Assembly (NCBI GenBank): GCA_965369325.1
Contig: CBDUQI010000272.1
Coordinates: 1-6,649, forward strand
Reading direction: 5' to 3'
DNA: 6,649 bases
DNA from: CBDUQI01 sp965369325
GTDB taxonomy: Bacteria; Pseudomonadota; Gammaproteobacteria; Steroidobacterales; JBCBZW01
Position 1 is the stretch's first letter. Each line of letters opens with the position of its first letter. The translations under genes and the position numbers were made by a program. Below the pieces are notes generated by a model. That model did no database searches, was not told the origin of the DNA, and saw nothing but the letters and a program-made list of their open reading frames with translations. Shown here in pieces: positions 1 to 5,943 of the stretch.

Positions 1-14
1 TCCGCACCGCCGGC

Positions 15-1277
15 TTAGTTGGTGATGCGCAGTACAACGCGGCGGTTGCGGGCGCGCCCGTCAGCCGTGTCGTTGTCCGCGATCGGGCGGCTCTCGCCGT
101 AGCCACGTGCGCTCAGTCGTGAGCCGTTGATGCCCTTGGATACCAGGTAGTCGCAAACCGCTTGTGCGCGATTCTGTGACAGGCTCTGGTTGTAGGACTC
201 GGCACCCTGAGAGTCGGTGTGGCCTGAGCATTCCGCCTCGATGTCGCCGTACCGCTTCAGCGTGCCGGCCGCGCTATCCAGAATGGAGGTGGAATCGCGG
301 GTAAGCAGTGCTGAGTCGAGCGCGAAATTAACCCCTGGCAAGCGAATCTCGTCGGTGAACTCACAACCGCGTGCATCAACGCGAGCACCACGAGCGCTGT
401 TCGGGCACTGGTCGATGTTGTTCGGCACGCCGTCGCCGTCGGTGTCGTTGTTACAGCCGTTAGAATCCACCTTCACGCCTCTTGGCGTATTCGGGCAGCG
501 GTCACGGTCATCGGTCACGCCGTCGCCGTCGCTGTCAAGCGGGCAACCTACGGAGTCCACAGCGGTGCCAGCCGGTGTGCGCGGGCACTGGTCCAGCCGA
601 TCAACCACGCCGTCGCCGTCCGAATCGCGCTCGCAACCGCGTGCATCTACAATGGCGCCTTCAACGGTGCCCGGGCAGCGGTCCTGATCGTCGGTGACGC
701 CATCGCCATCGCTATCAGCCGGCGGCGGGCCGTCGCCAAAGGCGCTCAGGAAACCCAGGTTAAACACATAATCGGTAAAGTCGTCTGCATCGCCCCATAC
801 CTGGCGCAGGCGTGCATCAGCGCGTATGGCCGTGTTGGATTCGCCCAGATTCGCTAACAGGCCAACGCCGACGTTGGCCATCAGGTCGGTCGGGTCGTCC
901 AGCATCTGCAGGCCGTTCTGCTGCTTGATGAAGCCGCCACCGAGCAGGAAAAATGGTGTTGCCGTATTGTCCGCGTCGAGCAGACGCAAGGCGTCAAAGC
1001 CAGCACCCCAGGACTGGAAATCGTTGAATCCCCCGTGGTTCGCGCCGTTCAGATTCAGTTCGAACGCCCAGTTGTCCAGTGCGCGATTACCAAACCCAAG
1101 ATGCCCGCCAAGCCCCGGATCGGCCAAGCGAACCTGGTCGTCAATGACATAGGACAGCATGGGCGAGACATACCACTGATTTTTCTTCAGCGCGGCTTTA
1201 CTATCCTGCGCGTGCGCCGGAAGACTGACGGCAAGGCTAAGCGCTGCCAGCGCTCCTGCAATCGTGGATCTCCACAT
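15..1277 (-). CDS. OmpA-family outer-membrane protein with thrombospondin type 3 repeats
   Basis: 420 residues. It probably sits in the outer membrane and ties it to peptidoglycan. Residues 1-23 form a Sec signal peptide (short basic start, hydrophobic core, AHA-Q cleavage site). Residues about 35-180 look like an OmpA-type small beta-barrel: alternating polar and apolar strands, many Gly and aromatics, closing with VFNLGFLSAF. Residues 188-307 are four consecutive 30-residue TSP3 repeats of the form D(S/T)DGDGVxxxxDxCP...GC, a calcium-binding linker. Residues about 313-420 are the OmpA C-terminal domain, with GHTDSQG (Asp355) and Arg370 fifteen residues apart, as in the diaminopimelate-binding Asp/Arg pair of the family, and RNRRV near the end. 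Start: an in-frame ATG lies 25 codons upstream (1352), but only the ATG at 1277 puts the signal peptide at the N-terminus, and AGAGGAA lies 6 bases before it. The layout resembles OprF/OmpA-type porins. The family call is firm; pore activity is inferred. Confidence 0.93.
   Translation of the reverse strand: MWRSTIAGALAALSLAVSLPAHAQDSKAALKKNQWYVSPMLSYVIDDQVRLADPGLGGHLGFGNRALDNWAFELNLNGANHGGFNDFQSWGAGFDALRLLDADNTATPFFLLGGGFIKQQNGLQMLDDPTDLMANVGVGLLANLGESNTAIRADARLRQVWGDADDFTDYVFNLGFLSAFGDGPPPADSDGDGVTDDQDRCPGTVEGAIVDARGCERDSDGDGVVDRLDQCPRTPAGTAVDSVGCPLDSDGDGVTDDRDRCPNTPRGVKVDSNGCNNDTDGDGVPNNIDQCPNSARGARVDARGCEFTDEIRLPGVNFALDSALLTRDSTSILDSAAGTLKRYGDIEAECSGHTDSQGAESYNQSLSQNRAQAVCDYLVSKGINGSRLSARGYGESRPIADNDTADGRARNRRVVLRITN
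357..716 (-). repeat. Four tandem 90-bp repeats encoding TSP3 calcium-binding units
   Basis: The four units lie at 627-716, 537-626, 447-536 and 357-446 in coding order, each exactly 90 bp (30 codons) with no spacer. Each encodes an acidic D(S/T)DGDGV loop followed by Cys-Pro, and ends with a Gly-Cys about fifteen residues later, so there are two cysteines per unit. On the plus strand the core shows as acgccgtcgccgtc in three units and acgccatcgccatc in the unit nearest the barrel. Units agree in length and key residues but differ at many third and variable positions, so the array is not freshly duplicated. Confidence 0.92.
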
Positions 1278-1283
1278 TTTAAT

Positions 1284-1290
1284 TTCCTCT
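1284..1290 (-). promoter_or_regulatory. Ribosome binding site deciding the OmpA/TSP3 start
   Basis: On the minus strand this reads AGAGGAA, 6 bases before the ATG at 1275-1277. No comparable purine-rich site with the right spacing serves the upstream in-frame ATG at 1350-1352, and starting there would bury the signal peptide behind 25 extra residues. Confidence 0.75.
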
Positions 1291-1465
1291 TGAGTTAATA
1301 ATGGGCTCTCCCCTGACACATTCCGGCCGAAACCGAACCTGCTGATACGCAATGGTCTGTAGATCCTGCACCACCATGCGGCCGCAAACTGTAGTGTCTG
1401 AGACGCTTAACGGGAACGCACAAATTTGGATGACAGCCAATTAACGTATCTGAGCCCTGTGCGAA

Positions 1466-1494
1466 ATTTTAGCATGCTGCTACGCGATATTCAG
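1466..1494 (-). promoter_or_regulatory. Candidate sigma70-type promoter for the OmpA/TSP3 gene
   Basis: On the minus strand a TAAAAT box (plus positions 1466-1471, 5 of 6 to TATAAT) follows a CTGAAT box (1489-1494, 3 of 6 to TTGACA) with a 17-base spacer. Transcription would start near 1459 and give a leader of roughly 180 bases. This is the best-looking promoter in the 297-bp gap 1278-1574. The -35 match is weak, so a single match of this quality could be chance. No clear terminator for the preceding transporter gene was seen in the same gap; only short stems occur, such as GGCT/AGCC around 1524-1539. Confidence 0.35.
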
Positions 1495-1574
1495 CGTTAC
1501 CCGGTAAAAACACGCGCTTACGGGCTCAGAAACCAGCCTTGTTGGGTAATTAATCCACCTGGATGGCGCTGATA

Positions 1575-2504
1575 TTAACGATTGTTGACACTTATTGGCC
1601 CGCTCAGCGCCGCGGTCATAGAGCCTGCAACCACCAACAGGGCGCCAAAAATGCTTAGGCTGTCCAACCCTTCCGCGGCGATGTTGCCCGGCCACAGACG
1701 CTCCAAAAGGCGCATGCATACGATGGTGACCAGCGGCGCCAGCGCCAGAACCGCACTTACCCGGGTGGCGTCCCAATGCGCCAGTGCTTCGGCGAAGCTG
1801 CCGTAAGCCAGCAGGGCGTTGATGGCGGCGAACACCAGCAGAGCGAGGCTTACGCCGTCGAGTTCGCCTAGCTGCAGCGGGCTTGCCGCCGGCAGAAAAA
1901 TCACGATCGCTCCGACGTATACGCTCCACATGATCACATCCGAGGGCAAATGTGCCAGCAGACGCTTTTGCGCCAGCGCATAAGTGGCCCACCCCACTGC
2001 GGCTGTCATGATCATCAGCACGCCTCGGGCGTAGGCGTCCGCCGCCAGCAATTGCTCGAAACGGTTGTGGAAAAATAAAAGCGTGCCGAACACCAACAGC
2101 GCACAGCCCATCCATTGGCGTTTGTTAAAGCGCTCGCCAAACACCACCATGGCCCCGATCATGAATAATATCGGGGCGATCTGGATGACCAGTTGTGCCG
2201 GACTGGGTGTGATCAGCTCCAGCCCGAGCAGGTACATCACATAGTTGGTGCAAAGCCCGCCAATGCACACGGCCAGCAATAGCCACTGCCAGCCACGCAG
2301 GCGGCTGATGCTGGCGAGCTTTCCGCGGTAGGCCAGCCAGCCCGTCAGCACCGTGGCACCTATCAGTGCGCGGTACCAGGTAATGGTGAATGCATCCATA
2401 GAGGCGCTGAGCAGCTTCAGGGCGATCGGCAAAATGCCCCACATGAACACCGCGATCAGTGTCAGCGTTAGGCCCACGCGCCAGCGACCAGAGGGTTGAT
2501 GCAT
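1575..2504 (-). CDS. EamA/DMT-superfamily inner-membrane transporter
   Basis: 309 residues, the usual length for ten-helix drug/metabolite transporters. Hydrophobic segments are visible at about residues 10-32, 39-58, 71-94, 103-123, 129-146, 160-180, 188-206, 217-240, 247-267 and 280-301, forming two five-helix EamA halves. Family traits include an early WG (residues 22-23), WYR at 43-45 after the second short loop, Pro111 in helix four, and the FGER end of helix four (123-126) with a related LLERLWP at the equivalent place in the second half. The short basic N-terminus (RWR) fits an inside N-end. Start: ATG at 2502-2504, with GAGGGAA 8 bases upstream. Substrate cannot be read from sequence; relatives export amino acids, metabolites or drugs. 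It diverges from glgC across a 166-bp gap and lies 297 bp upstream of the OmpA/TSP3 gene, so it is probably its own transcription unit. Confidence 0.9.
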   Translation of the reverse strand: MHQPSGRWRVGLTLTLIAVFMWGILPIALKLLSASMDAFTITWYRALIGATVLTGWLAYRGKLASISRLRGWQWLLLAVCIGGLCTNYVMYLLGLELITPSPAQLVIQIAPILFMIGAMVVFGERFNKRQWMGCALLVFGTLLFFHNRFEQLLAADAYARGVLMIMTAAVGWATYALAQKRLLAHLPSDVIMWSVYVGAIVIFLPAASPLQLGELDGVSLALLVFAAINALLAYGSFAEALAHWDATRVSAVLALAPLVTIVCMRLLERLWPGNIAAEGLDSLSIFGALLVVAGSMTAALSGPISVNNR

Positions 2505-2670
2505 CTGTTGGGTTCCCTCGTTGGGATGGTTGAGGTGGAGCGCCGCGCGGCCCGGCAGCGAAGTCTAGCAACATAGATGTCGTGCGGGTGGGTGTTTTAC
2601 TTACTTTCTTTATCGTGCTGGCTCCCCTAACATAAAGCGTAGACGGATCAGGTTCATTCTTGGGGAAAAA
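2505..2670. other. Divergent intergenic region between the transporter gene and glgC
   Basis: This 166-bp gap must hold the promoters of both divergent genes. The plus strand carries an AT-rich tract at 2595-2612 and a weak -10-like TAACAT at 2628-2633, with only TTTCTT at the -35 position 17 bases upstream. The minus strand has a TATGTT at about 2573-2578 with a poor -35. Ribosome sites are clear: GGGGA at 2662-2666 for glgC and GAGGGAA (minus) at 2513-2519 for the transporter. No convincing operator or riboswitch was seen. Confidence 0.4.
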
Positions 2671-3936
2671 ATGAGCTCACAACAGCCTACCCGCTATGTA
2701 AGCCAACTCACCCGCGAGACGCTGGCCCTGGTGCTCGCCGGCGGCCGCGGTTCCCGTCTCAAGCAACTGACGTTGCAGCGGGCCAAGCCGGCCACGCCGT
2801 TCGGTGGCAAGTTCCGCATTATTGATTTTCCGCTTTCCAATTGTGTGAATTCCGGCATTCGCAGGGTAGGCGTGCTCACCCAATACAAATCACACCAGCT
2901 GATGCTGCACATTCAGCGGGGCTGGGGCTTTTTGCGCGGCGAGTTCAACGAGTTCGTGGAATTGCTGCCCGCTCAGCAGCGTGTAGACGGCTCCTGGTAC
3001 CAAGGCACTGCGGATGCCATTTATCAGAATCTGGACATCATCCGGGATCACGATCCAAAGCATGTGCTCATTCTGGCGGGCGACCACATCTACAAGATGG
3101 ACTATGGGCCGATGATCGCCCATCACGTACAGAGCGAGGCGGAGATCACCGTCGGCTGCATTGAGGTACCGCGCCAGCGCGCCATTGAGTTCGGGGTGAT
3201 GTCGGTCGATGAGCAACTGCGTGTACTAAAGTTTGAGGAAAAACCCAGTAATCCGGATCCGGTGCCGGGGCGCGAGGGGGTAGCGCTGGCGTCCATGGGC
3301 ATTTATGTATTCAGCCCGCAAGTGCTGTACGACAAGCTCGAAGCTGATGCCAAAACAGACTCCAGCCATGATTTTGGCAAAGACATTATTCCTGCGGGCG
3401 TTGACGCCGGAAACGTATTCGCCTATCCGTTTAGGGACGTTAAAACCCGCGCACAGCACTACTGGCGCGACGTGGGTAATGTGGATGCCTTTTTCGAGGC
3501 CAATATGGAGTTGGTGCACGTGCAGCCGGAACTCAATCTGTACGATAAGGCATGGCCCATTTGGACCGATCAGCGCCAGTTACCTCCGGCCAAGTTTGTG
3601 CTTGACGAAGAGCAGGGTCGACGCGGGCTGGCGGTCAACTCGATGGTCTCCGGCGGCTGCATTGTCTCAGGCGCCTACGTGAATCAGTCGCTGTTGTTTT
3701 CGGATGTGTGGGTGGATGCGCATACGCGGCTGCTGCGCAGTGTGGTGTTGCCGGGTGTGCGTATCGGCGCAGGATGCCGGATATCCAACGCGATTATTGA
3801 TGAGGGTTGCGTGATTGAGGAGGGTACCGTGATCGGCGATGACCCCGAAGCGGACGCCGAGCGATTTTTTGTCACCAACAAAGGCGTTGTGCTGGTCACC
3901 CCAGATATGCTGGGGCAGACCACATCTATCCGTTAG
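2671..3936 (+). CDS. glgC: Glucose-1-phosphate adenylyltransferase (ADP-glucose pyrophosphorylase)
   Basis: 421 residues, close to the 431 of E. coli GlgC. It makes ADP-glucose and pyrophosphate from ATP and glucose-1-phosphate, the committed step of bacterial glycogen synthesis, in the cytoplasm. The nucleotidyltransferase domain (about 17-280) shows LAGGRGSRL (22-30), KPATPFGGKFRIIDFPLSNC (39-58), WYQGTADA with Tyr110 (E. coli Tyr114), LAGDHIYKMDY with Asp138 (E. coli catalytic Asp142), FEEKP with Lys191 (E. coli Lys195, glucose-1-phosphate binding), SSHDFGKDIIP and YWRDVG. The left-handed beta-helix domain (about 305-421) has hexapeptide-like VSGGCIVSGA and the ending VIGDDPEADAERF...GVVLVT. 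Start: ATG with GGGGA 4 bases upstream; the gene ends in tandem stops TAG TGA. The E. coli Lys39 activator position is Gln36 here. No other glycogen gene is adjacent. Identification is firm; allosteric behaviour is unknown. Confidence 0.97.
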   Translation: MSSQQPTRYVSQLTRETLALVLAGGRGSRLKQLTLQRAKPATPFGGKFRIIDFPLSNCVNSGIRRVGVLTQYKSHQLMLHIQRGWGFLRGEFNEFVELLPAQQRVDGSWYQGTADAIYQNLDIIRDHDPKHVLILAGDHIYKMDYGPMIAHHVQSEAEITVGCIEVPRQRAIEFGVMSVDEQLRVLKFEEKPSNPDPVPGREGVALASMGIYVFSPQVLYDKLEADAKTDSSHDFGKDIIPAGVDAGNVFAYPFRDVKTRAQHYWRDVGNVDAFFEANMELVHVQPELNLYDKAWPIWTDQRQLPPAKFVLDEEQGRRGLAVNSMVSGGCIVSGAYVNQSLLFSDVWVDAHTRLLRSVVLPGVRIGAGCRISNAIIDEGCVIEEGTVIGDDPEADAERFFVTNKGVVLVTPDMLGQTTSIR

Positions 3937-3943
3937 TGAGCAA

Positions 3944-3980
3944 CTGACAGCGACGGGCTTCGGTCCGCCGCCGCTGTCAG
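3944..3980. terminator. Hairpin between convergent glgC and OmpA genes, probable bidirectional terminator
   Basis: CTGACAGCG (3944-3952) pairs perfectly with CGCTGTCAG (3972-3980). Inside, CGGGC (3954-3958) pairs with GTCCG (3963-3967, one G-T wobble) around a TTCG loop, giving a C(TTCG)G tetraloop with a small asymmetric bulge between the two stems. It starts 7 bases after the glgC TAG and ends 15 bases before the end of the converging OmpA-family gene. Neither side has a T-run, so it is not a textbook intrinsic terminator. It may rely on Rho, or act as a 3'-end block for both transcripts. Confidence 0.6.
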
Positions 3981-3995
3981 TATCCCAAGTTCTGG

Positions 3996-5453
3996 TTATA
4001 GCGTCGGCCGAATAATAATATCGATACGACGGTTCTTCGTTCGCCCTTCCGGCGTCTCATTGTTAGCAATCGGCTGCGCTTCACCAAACCCGGTTGCGGT
4101 TAGTTGCGCGCTCGTCAATCCCATGTTCGCTAGCATGTACTGCTTCACCGAATTTGCGCGCTCGGAGGAAAGCTCCAAATTGAGTTCGTCACTGCCGAAT
4201 GCGTCGGTGTGGCCTTCAATCTCAATTTTGCTTTGCTCGAACTGGTTGATCGCCTGCTCGACCCGACGCAGAAGGCGGAATTTGTCCGCTTTGATGGTGG
4301 ACTCTCCACTGTCAAACGTGAGGCTTACCATGCGAAGAATGACGTTGTTGCCACTCCTTAGGACAATCGCCTCATCACGGGCGAACATCTGCTCGATGGC
4401 GGCGAATTTGGCTTTCACGCGGGCCTGATGATCAAGCTGAGCAGCTAACGCAAGGCGCTCCTGCGAGGCACCACCAAGGCGTTCTTCCAGAGTCGAAATT
4501 TGCGCTTGCATGTCACGGATGGTGGCTTTTCGTTCGGTCAGGTCTTGTGCCTGAACTCTGGCGGTTTCCAGTAGTTCCTCGATGCGTGTGACCAACTGCG
4601 CGGTCGGCTGCTCGTATCCGCTATCAAAATAGACGGGCATATCAAGCGTTGCGCCGATTCGTTTTAGTGGGGTTTGCCAACTGACGACAAATGCCTCCAG
4701 TTCCGGACGCTCTTTCTCCACACGTCTTAGATTATCGGCAAGGTAAATGGCCAGATTCGCCTCATGCTTGGCGTCCTGAGCAAGACTCCGTGGGCGATCG
4801 GTGTCGTAGCGATTGTTGGTCAGCTCTTTCTCAGCTTCGGCAAACAGCGAGGATGCACTTGCTAATGTGGTTGGCGCATGGCGTTTGGCTTTCAGTTCTT
4901 CGGCTCGATCGAGCAGCGCCTGGGTCTCATTCAGATAGTTGGCCTTGATCGCTGTCAACTCAGCTTCTCTAAACGCGGTCTCTGCTTTGCCTCCCTGGCG
5001 CTGCGCGGCCTTGAGGCCACCGCTCTCCAGTCGGGTAGCCGCCTCACGAAACAAATCCTCCCCTTCCGTCCAGGCATCCGGTGCGTAGTTCATCGCGTCT
5101 GCGCTGCTCGCATCTTCGCGCGCCTGAATAGCGGTGGTCAGGGTAATCTCGGTCACTTTCGAGGCTTTCGTGGCGTCCTGCCACTGCTTGACCGCCTTCG
5201 CAAGCTCGGAGCGAATACGATCGATGTTCCCGCCTCGCTCAAGCAGTTCTTCCGCCCGTTTGTAATGCGCTGCCCCGGCCGCATATCCGATAGGAGCAAA
5301 GTAGGGGGCTTGCGCTTGATTCGCCACGATCAGCGCATCTTTCGCTTCCTCAAATAGCGTCTGCCGGAGACTCTCTTGGGCCAACACCGCTCCGCTGGCC
5401 AAGAGTAACAATGCGATTAACGGGATCACGCTCGAACTTACTTTCCGATACAT
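3996..5453 (-). CDS. OmpA-family protein with helical repeat periplasmic region (DUF4398-like)
   Basis: 485 residues, exported and probably peptidoglycan-bound. Residues 1-25 are a signal peptide (MYRK, hydrophobic core, VLA-Q cleavage); no lipobox cysteine is present, and the protein has no cysteine at all. Residues about 27-245 are Ala/Glu/Lys-rich helices with three related segments, each with an A-P pair followed by A...L/Y..AE..L, at 51-79, 122-150 and 191-219, resembling DUF4398. Residues about 284-345 look like a coiled coil. Residues about 370-482 form the OmpA C-terminal domain: LTFDSGESTIK, EGHTDAFG with Asp417, Arg432 fifteen residues on, TGFGEAQPIANN and KNRRIDIII. No beta-barrel is present. 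Start: a GTG at 5472-5474 extends the frame by seven codons, but the ATG at 5453 has AAGGAG 7 bases upstream and gives a clean signal peptide. It converges on glgC. The OmpA-domain call is firm; the role of the helical part is unknown, perhaps a periplasmic spacer or scaffold. Confidence 0.92.
   Translation of the reverse strand: MYRKVSSSVIPLIALLLLASGAVLAQESLRQTLFEEAKDALIVANQAQAPYFAPIGYAAGAAHYKRAEELLERGGNIDRIRSELAKAVKQWQDATKASKVTEITLTTAIQAREDASSADAMNYAPDAWTEGEDLFREAATRLESGGLKAAQRQGGKAETAFREAELTAIKANYLNETQALLDRAEELKAKRHAPTTLASASSLFAEAEKELTNNRYDTDRPRSLAQDAKHEANLAIYLADNLRRVEKERPELEAFVVSWQTPLKRIGATLDMPVYFDSGYEQPTAQLVTRIEELLETARVQAQDLTERKATIRDMQAQISTLEERLGGASQERLALAAQLDHQARVKAKFAAIEQMFARDEAIVLRSGNNVILRMVSLTFDSGESTIKADKFRLLRRVEQAINQFEQSKIEIEGHTDAFGSDELNLELSSERANSVKQYMLANMGLTSAQLTATGFGEAQPIANNETPEGRTKNRRIDIIIRPTL
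4797..5303 (-). repeat. Three-fold internal protein repeat of about 70 residues in the OmpA/DUF4398-like protein
   Basis: Three segments begin YFAPIGY (codons at 5217-5303), NYAPDAW (5004-5090) and RHAPTTL (4797-4883), spaced 71 and 69 residues. Each has the pattern aromatic/basic-x-A-P, then about eight residues, then L/Y-hydrophilic-A/E-A-x-x-L and a Gly- or Asn-rich turn. The repeat is visible only at protein level; the DNA copies have diverged, which points to an old duplication. Confidence 0.6.
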
Positions 5454-5460
5454 ACTACCG

Positions 5461-5466
5461 CTCCTT
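5461..5466 (-). promoter_or_regulatory. Ribosome binding site deciding the OmpA/DUF4398-like start
   Basis: The minus strand reads AAGGAG here, 7 bases upstream of the ATG at 5451-5453. This supports ATG 5453 over the upstream in-frame GTG at 5472-5474, which would place this site inside the coding region. Confidence 0.8.
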
Positions 5467-5845
5467 GGGGGCACGACCTAAAAATAGAGAACCGGCATGC
5501 GATACTCGCTCGCAACCAGACACCCTGCGTCCTCGACGCGGAATATACCATCATTACCGGTCGGGACCGCGTTGCGCGCTTTACCCACGCTCCGTGGATC
5601 GTTGAAATGTTGCGACGACGGGGCATCAAGCCAGACTCGATATCGCCGCGCAGGTGGCTGCGCATACGCGGATCGCCTGGTGGTCTTGCGGCCGGCTGAA
5701 GAAGGCAGGTCGAAGCCCGCTTGGGAGATGCGCCCTATGACACATCGTTGGTTGGCAACGTTTGCGGTTTTACACCGCCGGGTTTGTGCGCCCGAGCCTC
5801 ATGATACTCACCGAGTTTTTCGCTGAGCACCAACTGACGTATGGC

Positions 5846-5867
5846 CGGCAGGCGGCCCAGCCTGCCG
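5846..5867. other. Perfect 8-bp stem hairpin in the intergenic region
   Basis: CGGCAGGC (5846-5853) pairs with GCCTGCCG (5860-5867) around a six-base loop. There is no T-run on either side. It is the second of two stems met by transcription leaving the FG-GAP gene, 28 bases past the first, so it may be part of a 3'-end or terminator structure. Confidence 0.45.
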
Positions 5868-5895
5868 TGTTGCTGGGGTTCCCGGCACACTCGCG

Positions 5896-5925
5896 CCAAC
5901 GCCCGACGACTTCGCCGGGCGTTGG
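5896..5925 (-). terminator. Perfect 10-bp stem hairpin after the FG-GAP gene, probable terminator
   Basis: CCAACGCCCG (5896-5905) pairs with CGGGCGTTGG (5916-5925) around a ten-base loop. In the direction of the FG-GAP gene it begins 15 bases after the TAA stop, the usual place for a terminator. No T-run follows on the minus strand, so intrinsic termination is not certain. Confidence 0.5.
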
Positions 5926-5943
5926 TTCGGTTCGGTTCGGTTA
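5924..5943. repeat. Short GGTTC tandem repeat overlapping the FG-GAP stop codon
   Basis: Three perfect GGTTC units (5924-5938) are followed by a diverged GGTTA (5939-5943). The last unit contains the TAA stop of the minus-strand FG-GAP gene, and the first overlaps two bases of the hairpin stem at 5916-5925. Confidence 0.7.

Larger units (their letters stand above)
5475..5940. other. 466-bp intergenic region without a convincing gene
   Basis: It lies between the start of the OmpA/DUF4398-like gene and the end of the FG-GAP gene, both on the minus strand, so it should hold the promoter of the former. A TATATT box on the minus strand (plus 5542-5547) is the best -10 candidate, but no good -35 lies 16-18 bases upstream. 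Open frames here have no ribosome site and no recognisable protein, although one plus-strand frame (5514-5696) reads like protein for about 45 codons. The right part holds two GC-rich hairpins and a GGTTC repeat, listed separately. No tRNA, riboswitch or transposon end was seen. Confidence 0.5.

Noticed and set aside
217..687. 156-codon plus-strand open frame opposite the OmpA/TSP3 gene
   Set aside because: It is the antisense of the TSP3 repeats; its Ser/Pro/Arg-rich repetitive product mirrors the 90-bp repeat and there is no ribosome site.
357..716. Regular repeats considered as a CRISPR-like array
   Set aside because: The units are 90 bp, contiguous and in frame, and encode TSP3 motifs; there are no unique spacers.
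1278..1352. Upstream in-frame ATG of the OmpA/TSP3 gene
   Set aside because: It would put 25 residues before a textbook signal peptide; the internal ATG at 1277 has its own AGAGGAA site.
1583..1588. Perfect TTGACA on the plus strand
   Set aside because: It lies inside the transporter coding region, no -10 box follows at 16-18 bases, and no plus-strand gene lies downstream.
1480..2115. 211-codon minus-strand frame overlapping the transporter gene
   Set aside because: It is a frame-shifted shadow of the EamA coding region with an Arg/Gly-rich, non-membrane product; the real frame has ten helices and a ribosome site.
2125..2574. 149-codon minus-strand frame over the transporter start
   Set aside because: Another out-of-frame shadow of the transporter gene, with low-complexity composition and no family resemblance.
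4878..5357. 159-codon plus-strand frame opposite the OmpA/DUF4398-like gene
   Set aside because: Antisense shadow of a well-supported gene; no ribosome site and no recognisable product.
5497..5826. 109-codon plus-strand frame in the gap
   Set aside because: It starts at an ATG without a ribosome site, and its product is Arg/Pro/Ser-rich with no visible domain; treated as chance in GC-rich DNA.
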